A stretch of DNA of 64,000 bases from Areca catechu (lineage: Eukaryota; Streptophyta; Magnoliopsida; Arecales; Arecaceae): assembly GCA_021397845.1 (NCBI GenBank), contig CM038051.1:12431827-12495826 (forward strand). The letters run 5' to 3'. A model generated the notes under the pieces. The model was not told the origin of the DNA. It did not search any database and saw nothing but the letters and a program-made list of their open reading frames with translations. Below, in pieces: positions 32,603 through 45,747 of the stretch (position 1 is its first letter; the number at the start of each line of letters is the position of its first letter). A program made the translations under genes and the position numbers.

Positions 32603-33235
32603 AAATAAACAAAAAATAGATATAGAACTGTCCCAAACAAGCAATTCCAGTAGTGAATATAACATAGATCAGAATGAGGAACAGAAAAACAACAAAAGAA
32701 TGAAGAGCACTCTGAACTTGTGAAGTATCTTCAAAGCACGGCATGGAACATAGCATGATATTTGTTAATGCATTGACTTCAGAGCCTGACATAAAGAAGA
32801 AGCTGACACTGGATTGTGAAGCAGAACATAGGTTCTTTGTATGAAAAAGATGCATCATGGCTTTAGCTGTAGACCTTTGATTTAGTTGAATACATCCTTG
32901 TAAATGTATGACCGAAGTAAACAAAAAATAGATATAGAACTATCCCAAACAAGAAGTTCCAGCAGCCAATGTAACATAGATCAGAATAAGGCACTGAGGA
33001 ATAGCAGCAGGTAGAGATTGAAGAGCACTCTAAACTTGTGAAGTATCTTCAAAGCACAGCATAGAACATAACATGATATTTGTTAATGCATTGACTTCAA
33101 AGCCTGACATAAAGAAGAAGCTGACTATGGATTGTGAAGCAGAACATAGGTTCTTTGTATGAAAAAGAGTCATCGTCACTTTAGGTGTAGACCTTGGATT
33201 TACTTGAATACATCCTTGTAAATTAGTACTTATAA
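32603..33235. repeat. Direct tandem duplication, 312-bp period
   Basis: 'aacaaaaaatagatatagaa' occurs near 32608 and again near 32920, and the following ~300 bp are shared ('ttgtgaagtatcttcaaagc', 'gatatttgttaatgcattga', 'gcagaacataggttctttgt', 'acatccttgtaaat'). The copies differ at roughly one base in ten, with several small indels, so this duplication is older than those at 27157 and 34336. Frames on the minus strand repeat the same peptide but are not a recognised protein. Confidence 0.85.
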
Positions 33236-34335
33236 ACATAACAGATTGTGGAGAAAGCAGTGGGGAATACCGCAAATGTCTTTGTGGAGAATATGATAAT
33301 ATAATCGAAAAGCTAATCTAGAAACTCATCCATAAGCAGTGATAGCATGCTGACCGTGAAGCGCAGTATAGTTCCTTCAATATCATTAACAAACATATCA
33401 ATGTGAGGTGAGCTGTTCGGATGAATCTGTAGAGTTGCACTTGATGATTTTGCTCCCTTGTAAGAGGAAATGCCATCTGGAAACCAAGAGAAGCAGTTGT
33501 TGAACATGTGCCTGATGGGTAATAAGCCTTGTAATTATAAGGACCTTTCTCACAAACCAAGCAGTATCAGTAGAATAAAGTAGATGATAATAAGCAAGCC
33601 TTGTATAGTGTGTCAGTTTGAGACTCATAAAAGCATTGCTCAAATAGTGGCATGAAAGAGTATAGAATAAGTAGGATCTGGGCTGATAAAGGTGAGGCAC
33701 TGTGGGTTGCCATCTCTTAGGTAGCTGGTTAGAATCACGGCTATAATTGATTTGAAAATCAGAAGAGATAAATGAGCTGTATAACAGGAGAAGGTAAGAA
33801 GCTTGAGACTAGGTAATTCTGTTACATATTAGTATCCCAGCAGTGCCTGAATTGAGGATGTTGAAACTTATGCTTAAAGATTTGCCTGAATGAGTAACAT
33901 GTGAGAAACATGATAAGCTATAGTTTTGAACCAAAGAAGTCTTTCATGAGCTAGTGAGTCGCAGAACATCAAGTATTTTAAGCCCATATCTTGCTATGCC
34001 TTCAGTATTATGTATAATGTGGCTGTTGGAAATGAGGTGTATGAAATAGATAGTGATGTGGCGGGACATGCCATTGGCACAGCTAAATTTAACCTGCAAA
34101 AAAAGAGAAAGTTGTTAAGTTGCCTTATTTCCTTCTTTTTTCTTTTTGCACTCTTATTTTTTATTTCTTTTCCATTTTTTTTTTTATTTTTTGAATGTTG
34201 CAATCTTCCACTTCCTTGTTTGTTTTCATTTTTCATTTTTTCTTTCATTATTTTTACTACATTTTTTTTCATTTTTTCTATAATTTTATATTTTATTGCT
34301 GTTCCTTTGGATATCACCCATATGAATCATCTAGA
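33236..34335. other. Intergenic, nothing recognised
   Basis: Several minus-strand frames of 60-100 codons exist with no family resemblance. A pyrimidine-rich segment runs from 34130 to 34300. Confidence 0.5.
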
Positions 34336-34585
34336 TTAACATATGGAAGCCATCCTTGTAGGTAAATAATTGCAACCTAAGTTACGACTCATCGTTCAGG
34401 AAAGCAAACTACATCGTAGGAAAAAAAAAAAAAGAAAGAGAAAAAAAAGAAGGGCATAAAAATATTAACATATGGAAGCCATCCTTGTAGGTAAATAATT
34501 GCAACCGAAGTTACAACTCATCGTTCAGGAAAGCAAACTACATCATAGGAAAAAAAAAAAAGAAGAAGGGCATAAAAATAAAAAA
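34336..34585. repeat. Direct tandem duplication, 129-bp period
   Basis: 'ttaacatatggaagccatcc' occurs at 34336 and 34465. The units share 'aggtaaataattgcaacc', 'ctcatcgttcaggaaagcaa' and an A-rich end with 'gaagggcataaaaat'. Only about four substitutions are visible apart from poly(A) length, so it is the youngest of the local duplications here. Confidence 0.9.
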
Positions 34586-34599
34586 TAAAAAGCAGGGGC

Positions 34600-35060
34600 A
34601 GTTTCGAACACTTGATGCCTTGATCCACTCCGTTCAAGTCCTCCGCCAGACTTCCTGTCCCGCGACGTGACAGCCTTCAATTGGCATCTTTTCACTCAAG
34701 CAGCAACCGGGAAGCTAGAAGCTTCCGGTCCCCGCCTTTTACCCAAAGGCGAAACTGACGATCGCTCTTACCGCCTCTCCTTTCGTTCCCTCGTTAACCT
34801 GCCCCCCGTTCGTTACCGTGACCATCGCCCTCCTCTTCCTCTCTGGGATGGGGTGCTTCTGCCCTTCTCCTCCCAACTCTCTCTCGCATTGTTTCTTCTC
34901 TCCGCCACCTCCTCCTCTCCGCTCCCGGCGGCGTTGGCTGCTGCGAGGCGGAGCGGAGCAACGCGGCGGATGCGTCGATGGCCGCCGGCCCACGAGAGCT
35001 TCGCCGACATGATTGATCAAGCTCCCAGGAAGGAATTCCCCTAGAGAGAGCAGACCGATG
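34600..35060 (+). other. GC-rich island, candidate 5' end of a transcription unit
   Basis: This CpG-rich stretch is unlike its AT-rich surroundings and contains pyrimidine-rich leader-like sequence ('cctcctcttcctctctggga', 'ctctctcgcattgtttcttc'). A 125-codon plus-strand frame (34667-35044) ends in 'SFADMIDQAPRKEFP'; it is not recognised and overlaps other open frames, as GC-rich DNA allows. A 15-codon ATG frame at 35059 would be leader-like. I see promoter or first-exon character but cannot name a gene. Confidence 0.35.
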
Positions 35061-38000
35061 GAGGTCCGCAGATCTTATACCCCCTCACTTCTTTCGCTCG
35101 AATCTCCCTTTGTTGGCTTCGTTTGATCGCTTCTTCTGGCAATGTGATGCAAAAGGAGTTAAAATTCTCAAATTAGGGTTCTTGATCGTCGAATTAAGGA
35201 TTCGGGGGATCTTGATACGCGGTGATCCACCCCCGTGCCTCGCACTTCCTCTCTTGGTCTTTAGAGTACTTTGTGTTGTAGATATTTTTTCTTAATCTAG
35301 TACTAATTTGGACAAAGATTGAAGAAAACAGTTATTTATGAAGAATTTTTTTTGCATTTTGCTTTGTTTGGTGCGGAAATGAAGTGCCTAAAAATATAGC
35401 GACAAGTCGGAAAAAAGATTTAAAGAGAACAGTGCTTAAGAAAGAATTTGTCTGAAACGGCTATGTGAAGTGCTAGATCTGATTGAATGTTTGAAGACTT
35501 TTTGGTTAACCAAATCCGGTGCGGGGGCATATTAAACACACTCTGATTATACGCTTCTTGGTTTTATCAGGATTCACCCACTCTCCCGCAGCATTTACTA
35601 GTCTTGGCAAATGAGCTGTTTTTTTTTCTTTTATTTGGGGATATAATTTGGTCAAAATTCATTATCTCTGTTCGAAGAGCTCGGTGGATTTTTTTTTTCA
35701 CCCAGTATCAGTATGCGATGGATTGAAAGTATTCAAACGTGGCATCGTTCAGGCGGGATGTTCTCTCGTAGTGTTTCATAGTCGGAATATGCACTGAAAA
35801 ATAAAACGAAGGCAAATATTTCACGGTACATTGCATTTTTCCTTGCTCTGATTTTTTTTTGGGTCTATTTCACGGAAACCAGTCCGGCTGGCTTCAACAA
35901 AAGGGTTGCTGGGGAACCAGTCCGGCTGGCTTTCTTTTTTTACTTTTTGCATGTTTTCCAATTCCTTTCTTTCTTTCTTGTTTGGATAAGTATGAGATGA
36001 GTAAGATGAATGGCATTTCTTTGCAACAGATGAAGGATGTCATGTGTATATGGCCTATCTTCTTATATATAACCAAGCATATCAAGGATGTCCTCATCTG
36101 CTGAATTATAATCTGTATCCTTCCCCCTTTTTTGTTAAGTGGGTGTCTCTGTATCTTTTCTAGCTCCAGCAAATTTATTATTGACTAAGAGGAAATGATT
36201 ATAGTCTTTCATAGGACAATCTGTTGCCTAGAATTCAATTCTTTTTCCTTCTTATTTTTCACTCTATATTCTATGTTATCATTTTGTTGAAGTAAAGGGT
36301 TTTTTCTTTTGGATTTTCTAGGCAGTTCTAGAAACCATAGCTAGAGTTTTCATCAAAGAAAATTGACATCAAGGAGAAGTATGCTTTACTATCCTGTTAA
36401 TCCCTGCAAATATTAGATTGTTCATATTCTTGGAGATAGTACATATATTTTTAAATTATTATATCAAGAATGCGAGCTATTCTTCAAACTGTTGATATAT
36501 CAGATCTATATTTTTTGCTATCATAGGTGGTTTCAGTTTCATGATGTTTTCAATTTAGACAATGAGAATCTGGCAGAAGACACCCTTACCTTTATAGACC
36601 GGAAAGTATGCTATGATAAAGTCATATTGGAAAGCTCCTCTTTTTGTCAAAAAAAAATAATTTTACACTTAAAATAGATGAATTTCCCAATCAGTTTGAT
36701 TTTGCTGGTTATTGTTTAAGCTATTTTGTTAAATGCACAACACAAATTTGTCATTTCAGCATAATGTCTTTATTATATCAAATCCCAGGTAAAAATATCC
36801 TGTACTGTAGTTAGAGTTGAGGTATGTCTTCTCCGTTTTGTCCATGATCATATGGGTTATGTTTATTCAATATAGATTGCCAATGTCTTACTCTTTTAGC
36901 TAGTCTCTTTCTTTATAAATTAGGCCTTAGGTATAAATTATTAACCATTTGATCCTATTCAGCACTTCCTCCCTAGTCGACTGAGCATTTTATGTTCTCA
37001 TATTTTAAAGTTTATCTTAGATTTTAGACTCTGCCATCCTAAAATGCATGTCCTCCATCATAATGCCTCCTGTAATCTTTGGTATAAATTTCCTTTCCAT
37101 TAGTTGATTTTCCACCATTTAACCTATGGCTTATGGTATATACTTTTATTTGAAATGCTTTGGCTCGAGGTTTCCTTCCAGGCCACATGTCGAACAACTT
37201 GGTTCTTTGTTATCAATGATCAAAATCTTTGGCTCAAGTTTTTTGCACATATGTTTAGACTAACCAGTTCATGCGTTTAGGTTAAGTATGTTTAACAAGT
37301 TATTCACATCTAAAATGACTGGTTGCACACATTTAAAATATATGGTGCACATAAATAAATAGGAGACAATTTGTTGTACGCAGTATGCGCACTTATTAGA
37401 TAAATTGGTAAATTATAAGTGTGGTTCACATTTGGACTAACTGGTTCGCATTATTTATCGGTACACATGAAAAATATGGAACAGGTATAACCATCCATCC
37501 AAGCATGTAGCTCTGTTACCATGTGACATTCGATCACATCATAACAAATGCATTTTTTAAGATATAAGAACTTTCTGCTCATTGCATGTGGCAGATGGTG
37601 GTATTTACAGTTTTACACAAGTCATTTGTTGTCTAGCTTGAAGCTAGGAGACATCTAAAAGTTTCATTAATTATCCGGTAGCATCTGCAGAATATTTTTG
37701 GTAATGGGTGACCCACATAGTTGACTTATCTTTCATCGCTTCTTTAGCAGAATAATTTTCTAGAGGTTTCATTCTCGTTAAATTTTCAAGCAACCATATA
37801 TGTTGTTCCATTTTTCAATCTGTTTGATATTAGATCAACTTCCTGTTAAGCGAAAACTAGGTGCTGATGGTTACTTACTTAATCGTCTTTCCACCAGGTT
37901 GATTGTGCTGTTTACTTTCTTGGTGATACTTTCAAAGTTCTCTTGTAAATGTGTGCCCTGGTTTCTTAAGCTGATGATAATTCTTTCATCTTACGTATGA

Positions 38001-40311
38001 TTTATTTAACCAAAGTTTATGTGCCATTCCAATGCTGTACTGACCTAGAACTGGCTTGGTATGCATCATGCTGCGAAGCTATTCTAGTGCTCGGCAAACA
38101 TGGGCACGCTCTGGCAGCAATGCATTATCATGCAACTGCACCAATTTGTCAGTCCCGACCTGGCACCATGTCTGCTGAGCTGTGCTGATCCTTGTCTTTA
38201 AATTAGGAGTGTTGCATAAAAATGCTTTCTTGTAGCACATTGAAGGGTTTTTCATTTTGTATTACAATTCCTGTATCTGCAATTCTGACCTGATTCTATG
38301 TGTTTTTTCTGCAGACTGATAAACTTTACCAACTATCATCGGTTTCATTCTGTTTGCTTGTTGCTTGGGTTTGTCTCTCATCACTTCATAGTACCAATCA
38401 TTACTTGTTTCACATTACTTTTGCACAGTCACTTCAAAACTGTATGTCCTTGTAAAAACCCTGCACATCTCCATATAGTGAGCTTGTTGATAGTGGGCTT
38501 GTTGATAGGGGCACCCTTCCCAATGGCCTATAAGGAGGTCATGTGATTAAATTTTGCAGTATTAGGTGAGTCTGAATAAAAACTTTGAAGGAAAAAAAAT
38601 GCTGAAAGAAATTATCTGATGTTTTATTGGGTGAACATTCTGAATTTCAGAAATCCTATATTCAGATCCTTAGACAACTTGGATCAGATAATTTCAGAGG
38701 TCACACAAATTATTATCATCATGGCAGTTTTTGTCATTCACTTAATTTGAAATTTGTTTATGATTTCTAACACTTTCAGACTGCTAAATTTTTTCCAGAT
38801 ATTAAAATTCTCTTTTTCTTAATTGTGTCAACTAATCGGTTGTCCTCAATATCTTAAGCTGTTAGGGAAAAAGATAGACAAGAATTATGACAACAGATAT
38901 CCGGAGATAATTAGATAGATAATTGGCATTGGGGGGTTTTAAACTCATAACTTCCAGTAAAACTGAGCTCTTATACCATGGTAAGTGGCCAATGGACGCC
39001 AAAAGTGTAAGCTGACAAGGAAGGTCAACAATGCATATCAGTGAAGGTCAACAAATCATATCTGGCTTAACAAATTGGACTATGAAGTAGTTAAGACTAT
39101 TTTACTGGTGTCTCAACACTCTGACATTTGAAACAGAATTCTTATGCAGCTGTGGCAATTATCTATTACAGAATGAGAATTTTCTATCATACCTTTTAGA
39201 TATGGATATTTAATAACATATTGTGCAAGCCTTTTCATATCAAATATAACATTTAATAACATATTTTGCAAGCCTTTTCATATCTTATGTAATATGAATT
39301 GGCATAGAGACTGTTTCAACATTTTATGATTCTCTACCCTCAAGTTCTATTGCACATTATATTTTATCCATATTTTCACCTTATTGCATTACATACTCTC
39401 TGGAATTTCGTTTCTTTAGAAAATTATCCTTCTAGTATTACAGGGAAAAACTTTAAAAAGGAGTTTGTTAACCAGTTCATGTTTTCCAATAAGGCATGAC
39501 TGAATTTGGACATCCAATTTCTGATCTTCCATATCTTGATGGTTTGTCAAAACTTCAACATATCTTGTAATTTTTCAGATTGATAAATGTATCGTTATTA
39601 ATATTTAAAATCACCAATAAGAAAGCATGTAATTTCAACAAAGGGGTTGACTTGATGTTAGAAATTTGATTGCTTAGATCTCTCCTTCTCTCAACCGCCC
39701 ACCATCATGCCCAAATTTATTCATGTATGCATGCCTTAAAAAAGAGTGTTGAGACATCTATTTTTATGATGGTATGTACCATGAGGACAAGTGTTGGTGA
39801 GAATTAACTGCTAATAGATAAAGCGAACTTACATATACAATTCCTGTATCCAGAACCCTTAAATGTAATGCCCTTGGGTAACTAATGAGCAAATGATGCA
39901 TGAAGAATATGTAGGAAACGATAAGATGTACCTATTATACAGCTTTATACAATGGAACTCCAACATAGTTTGAGTTCATGGCAACTAATTTTCTAGATAT
40001 TAAACTTTGTTGTGATGAGGGACTTCTCAAGAGAAAATCTAACTCCCAGATGGTTTGAGTTCTTGGCAACTAATTTTAAAATATGAAATACGATGATATA
40101 TTTACCATAACCATATTTTATAGCATGAGCAAGTTTTGAATCAATATAATAAACTTTACCTATATATTAGAAGTCAATGTTGTCATAAACCTTGATTTCT
40201 GTGTCTGAATCTGGATCCAAAAGAAACTTGATATCCATATCCAAATCCAAATTTCAAAAAAAAATTTCTTAATATCCATATTCATATCTAATATCTAGTA
40301 AAAATGTTAAG
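35061..40311. other. Intron-like or intergenic DNA
   Basis: T-rich sequence with the texture of plant introns runs for several kilobases after the GC-rich island. Two patches look more exon-like (36530-36610 and 38020-38190), but neither translation is recognised and no consistent splice chain was found. A 44-bp direct repeat occurs at about 39207-39290 ('taataacatatt.tgcaagc'). Confidence 0.35.
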
Positions 40312-40722
40312 GACTCATTTGGCTGACCGACATAGGAGGGGGAAAAGTATGGTCAACAAGAAAATTAAGGCATTTTTTTTGTTTGGTTGGAGTTTTGAAA
40401 CAAGAGAGATTGGAGAGTGGCATTTCCATATTTCAGGGAAAAGAAAAAATCATGAGAGAGGTGTTTTTGGCTTTCCTATGTGAAGGAAATTAGGATTTTT
40501 TTTTTCAAAAATATCCTTAAATAAGGTTTTTTTTATTAAGAATATAATAAGTATTTTACATAGCTTTTCTAACCGAATATAAGGTATTCTAGAATGTCAC
40601 TTTTTCATAATCAATCAAATATGTCAAAAATCACTTTTTCAAGTATTATATTTCTGAGAATCAGCTTCTCAAAAAAAATTTCTAGTGAAAGAATTTTCTT
40701 CCCATGAACCAAATGATATATA
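40312..40722. mobile_element. MITE-like unit (possible Harbinger/Tourist type)
   Basis: The segment begins 'ggactcatttggctgacc' and ends 'catgaaccaaatgatata', so CATTTGG appears inverted at both ends, as in many plant Tourist-like MITEs. Its interior is AT-rich without open frame. On both sides lies related sequence rich in 'ggatccatatc'/'atatccatatcc' motifs, as if a single older repeat had been split by this insertion. The target duplication is not clear. Confidence 0.45.
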
Positions 40723-43700
40723 TATCTGGATCCATATCTGAGTCTAATTGGATATAATAATTTTTATCCGAATCAAATAGGAAATGGATTTAATTATATA
40801 ATATCCAATCTATTTTTAGTCTTAGAATCCTATCTGGATTTAAGGAAGGGACAGCATTGGACCTATTCTAGCAACAAATGTTGCTTCCTGACTTCTCCCA
40901 CCGTTGTGGCAGAACATGTCAAAGCGAAAGCTTCTTTTTTTATATATATATTTAAACTGGCCTCAGATTCTTCCAAGGCTGGATTGTATGCCTGAATATT
41001 GAAGATACTGACAAGTGGGTGGCCTTTGTTAATTTAGATAATATATATAGTTTTCATAATAGTTTTCATTCATGTGGCCCTTCCTCAATCAAACTTATAG
41101 AATAGCACAAGGGACAAAAAAATAATTAAAAAAAGATGATGAGTATATTTTATTATTCAACACCTATTTGTTGGACATGAAAATAAAACCTTGGACCGTC
41201 TCTTACTGGCATGTATGCTAGATTCTGTGGCATGGCATCATGGTCGACTCGTTAAAAGAATTCAAGGACTGTAATCATAGGTCCAAAACATTTTGCCCTT
41301 GCATCGATAGACTTCCATCAAGGATCAAACGGCAGTCTACTATTCACATTCACACATATTTCTATTTGGTTTCCATCAAAAGCAAACAAGGAACACAATG
41401 GCTATCAGTCCAAACGGAGGACAAGGATATCCATGAACTGTAATGTCTGCTGGCCATCTCTGATGTTAGTTGCTTGGTCTAAATCCCCAGGGAAATATAC
41501 GGACATAGAATCCATTTAGCGGTATCATCCATTGGAACAAGATGTGCTTTTAGACACCTCATTTGATAGGTACTTGTCATGGAGAAAGACATGGCAGTTC
41601 ACCCGTCGCCATCCTTCAAAAGTGCCAATCTGATGTCTCGAGCACAGAATAGGAGCGGCCTTTCATCATTTGGAGCCTGGTTAGGTGAAACATCTAGACC
41701 TCAAATTTATAATATTGTTATTCAAGGTCTAATTTAATACCTCTGATTTAATTCGCAATCTTTGGTCTCAGAACTTGCTGAGGACGGAATCGCCAAAATA
41801 TTGTGGACAGCTGAGATAGGAACGTGAACTACATATTTAACAGTATATTAGTTTTCAAGTATCACTTGATTCACACTTTTTTTATGTTGATTTTCTTGTT
41901 TGATAGTTGATTTAAGCCCTACCTCCTAAAATAGTGTGTATGGTTCCATGCTATTGCAAATTATAATTAAATAATGATCCATAATAAGTTTCTATAAAAG
42001 CTTCTGATTTAATTGTGAGCTTATCAGGATCATTGTGGGTTTTAAAATTCTATCTTCACCGAAAAGAACAGAGGACAGAATTGAACAACAAAAACCAGAG
42101 AGATATGTTAATAAATCGAGTCGTCCACGTTCTCCAATCCACCAGCAATAATTGCATATTGTAGCCCACATTAGAAACATTATTCTTGTTCTTGAAATCA
42201 CTTGTGATAGCAGTCAAAACTATTGGATAAGCTAGGTAAGATAGCTGGCCTATCCCTTTTCACACAATGCTCATTTCCTTGATTACCAAACTTTCCTAAG
42301 CCCGCGACGAAATATCTTGGAATTATTCCTTATCTTTCCTTTTCCTGAAAATTGAGTTTGGATTCTTCTTTGTGTTGCTTAGCTAGAATATGTTAAGAAA
42401 ATCCCTATAATATCTTTCAAGATCACATCAATATGCTTCACCACCAAAATTAATTTTCTTTAGCGATCTCGATTAGATTGTCTTATTTTATACAATCCTT
42501 AAGATGGGAAGCACCAAATTTTTGGAGATATGGCAAGCACTCCAAGACCTTAATAAGTCAAATAACCCAAATTTGTCAGGGATGGAAAAAGTGGAGGAAG
42601 AGATGTTGCTAGCTTTCTATTCCGGTGAAGTTCGGAGACAACAGAAGTGGGTTCAAATCCAGCATTCCTCCACTACATCTCATGATTGAAGTAAGTTCGG
42701 TGGCCCTTCTCTCTCTTTCTTTATTAAAAAATTATAATAAATAATATGCATGCAAGTTGCAAGAAAGAAAATCTTTGAGAACTAATAGAAGAAGAATAGA
42801 TGGAAAAGGAAGGATTGGTTGTTCTATCAAAGAAGGGTTGAAAAAAGGATTCTAAATCATATGTATGGAAATTGCGAGAGAGAACTTTTTGACTAGTAAT
42901 GGTGAAGAAAAATCAATGGAAAAGAAAGTCTTGGTTGTTCTGATAGCAGCACCTTCTATTTTGAAGCCCTAGAGCTGTAGAAATGGTTGAAACAATCACA
43001 AAAGAAGCACTTTGCTATTCTAATTTTTAAGAAATACCGTGGTAATGCCACCACCAAGGTTTCAACCTTGGATCTCTCCCAGCAGGATCAAAAGAGAGAT
43101 GTCGACCAGCAAATGTGGATTTAACGATTTTGTGGCATCATCGTTGATGGTAAGCATATATTGCTTGTATGCCTTCCGCCACTTTATCAGATTGCGAACC
43201 AGAAGGTGATTTTCTACTACACAGATTTGGATTAGTTTTTGATTGTGCTATGTCATCAAGTAGAGCATGACTGCAGGCTGATGAAAAGAGAATCAAATGC
43301 CTTACGATATTTTCATTTTTATGGAAGGGATGGGATCCCACATGAAAAGCCAGCCAACAACAGCCTTTGCAGGCTAAAGGAAATAATTGCTGTCTTAAGC
43401 TAAAATTAAGCTGTTAAATCGAGATTAATTTTTCTTTTGCTTGAAGAAATAATCATATTTGCAAATAAACTTTTATTATTTTGAGAGAAATGGAAATGAT
43501 GCAGAAGATTAGCATGAGAACAACACAGGTTTGTTAGTTGCATAACCTAATCTTGGTTGTAGCAAGAAAAGCAACAAAATCATTTGCTTGGGATCCATGA
43601 CCCACCATTTTTGTTTGGGGAGACATAAGAAGTGAAAAGGAAACCACCTTGCCTTTTATGCAAATCCAAATACAGAAAAAGCGCAGTTACAAAGGAATTT

Positions 43701-44134
43701 GTCTTAAATGGGCTGCTTCATAAAGAACGTATCATGAAGTTTAATTCGATGTTTGGATGCGCATGATATCCCAAGGTAGGGGTGGTGGGGACAAGGTGAG
43801 AAAGTCAAGGTTAATAGATTGGTTGTCATGATTTTCTTCCTGTGTTGGCCTCAAAGATATGAGGTTGTCGACTTCACTTCGATTACTTTGTGAGATGCTG
43901 AGCTTGCCATCATGTTTCAAAAGGTTCCGAGAGTGAGGGTTAATTAATTCAAACATCATCATGGAAATCAAACTCAAACATGTAGCGAAAGCCTTGCATG
44001 TCTAGCTTATGATTGTAAATGTGGATTAATCATAAAACATAGAATCTTATGGGCGTATCCCTTCCACTAGTACGAGTCCTGAGGAAACTTGAACTCCCAA
44101 AAGGTGGTCCCCGTTCGATGTCTTCTCCAGCTAC
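40723..44134. other. Intergenic, nothing recognised
   Basis: No supported gene. A box-B-like 'gggttcaaatcc' at about 42649 hints at a SINE fragment, but no box A pairs with it. The last ~400 bp would contain the 3' UTR of the minus-strand MYB gene. Confidence 0.5.
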
Positions 44135-45747
44135 TTAGGTAACTCTAATTGTCTCGACGAAGAGAGAGTTCGGTGATGAGTTATTTTGATCCAAGGGCCT
44201 TGTTGAGGAAATGCTGAGCTCTAAATTCAGTGGTGATGGGTGAACCCGAGGCCTTTCCACTAAAGATGAATGTGGTAATGGACAAGCAGATGAATTAGGC
44301 ATCAGTGCGAGGGAAGAAGGCAATTGGGTTTTTTGTTCTGAAGAGTTGAGATCGATCGCAGTGATCCTGGAAGCTCCACAATCTGTTGTCAAAGTAGGGA
44401 CATGCAATTCACCTGAGATTGAAGGCTCTTCGAACCTGGAAGAATCATTGACCTGAGCTGCCTTACCACAACTTGCAACCTGAAAGAGAAGTGATGAGAA
44501 CGAAGCTGATCTCTTGTTTCCAAGGAAGGTTGTGATGGAAGGTGTGATATTTACCGCATCGAAGAGGCTAGATCGGCGGTTCTTCTTGTTAAGGCTGTTC
44601 TGTCGTAGAAAATATTTCTGAGCATGACTAGCCACTTGAGTTGGGGTCCTCGTGGTGACGAAGTTTCGGGAGATGCCTCGCCAATCTCCCTTTCCAAGGT
44701 TCTCGAGCCCAGCAAGGAATGACCTATGCTCTTCCTCACTCCATGGAACTCCTAAGGACCATAGGGCCAATTAAATCAGCCAAATTGTGAATATGATGAG
44801 ATATTAGAATGAAATCGGCAACAATAGCTGAACAGAGGAACGAAATAAAAGGATTAATAGGATACTTGTGAAAAGTAGCTGAAAGAATCAAGGCAACAAC
44901 TACTGTGGATATATGGACCCATTAGTTCATTAATATGAAGATGAATAATACAAATGGAAGGCAACTCAGAAAAGAATGCCTGCAAACAATTTTGAGGAGC
45001 AGAATATCACATATCAGTTGTCCAAGAATCATACTATATATATATATATACACACATACATACACACATACATACATAGTATTGTGAAGTTTCTGGAACA
45101 AAATGCCAGTTAAATAAGGATGAGAGAGAGACCACAAGCACAGCAGAAAGATAAAAAGACCCCCAAAAAAAATTATTTTAACTTCTATCTTGTGTGTGAA
45201 AAAAAAAAAAAAAAAAAAACAAAAACAAAAACAAAAATAACGCTAACATACCTGAAACTTGAATTATGGGTGCAATACATACAGATGAGCTTAGATGAAA
45301 AGAAACAGAATTCAAACATATAGTTTACGAGAGACTCTTCTTCAGCATGGATCTTGATGCTTCTGAATTTTTATTAGATCCGTATCTCCCAAGGGGAAAA
45401 AAAATCCTCCAGCAAAAGGATGAGAGAAATAATAGTATCTCACCCTTTTTCCTCTCTGGTGTTCTGCCAAGAAGACCATCCGAGAGATAACCATCAGAAA
45501 TCGTCTTAGCGGTTTCATCAATAGAAACAAGCGAAGAGGAAGATGCCGATGAAGAGCATGCAGAAGAAGAAGCAAAACAAGATGAGGAGGCCAAGCATTC
45601 CATGCTACAGCTCTTCTTCATAGGGGAAGTTATATGAAGCTGCACCCCAAATAGCCTCAGTCCACCACTACCAGCCTCACCTCTTGGGCTGCTGCAGGTC
45701 CTTGAGTTGTGCCCATTGTTCCCACAATGAGAGCACTTCCTTCCCAT
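44135..45747 (-). CDS. Single-repeat (SHAQKYF-type) MYB transcription factor with zinc knuckle
   Basis: Exon 1 is 45747-45444 and exon 2 is 44751-44135, separated by a 692-nt GT-AG intron; joined they give 306 residues. A CCHC zinc knuckle C5-x2-C8-x4-H13-x4-C18 opens the protein. Next come an RLFGV motif (31-35, known as a repression motif in plant factors), a Ser-rich stretch (54-74), and one MYB repeat with W105 and W125 ending in SHAQKYF (143-149). An EAR-like LNLEL (276-280) lies near the C-terminus. This layout is that of the plant MYBS3/KUA1-like group, nuclear factors that bind TATCCA/I-box-like DNA and mostly repress sugar-, hormone- or growth-related genes. A second, in-frame 75-nt intron (44480-44554) is possible and would give 281 residues. 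It starts at an ATG in good context (aaggATGgg). It appears intact. The specific ortholog cannot be set from sequence alone. Confidence 0.92.
44480..44554 (-). other. Optional 75-nt in-frame intron in the MYB gene
   Basis: On the minus strand GATGCG|GTAAATATC starts and CTCTTTCAG|GTTGCAAG ends a 75-nt segment with good plant donor and acceptor signals and a pyrimidine-rich end. It lies exactly where the family motif 'RRSSLFD' ends. Removal joins 'SLFDA' to 'VASCGK' in frame; retention adds 25 residues without a stop. Confidence 0.65.
45035..45078. repeat. Compound (TA)n(CA/TACA)n microsatellite
   Basis: Eight TA units followed by mixed CA and CATA units ending near 45078; about 630 bp inside the transcribed region of the MYB gene (its first intron). 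Confidence 0.9.

Noticed and set aside
34667..35044. 125-codon plus-strand frame in the GC-rich island
   Set aside because: Overlapping frames are open on both strands, as is common in GC-rich leaders; no family resemblance. Kept only as part of a possible transcription unit.
43047..43110. tRNA-like or SINE-like piece with 'aaggtttcaaccttgg'
   Set aside because: It is a simple palindrome without a proper box A or cloverleaf.
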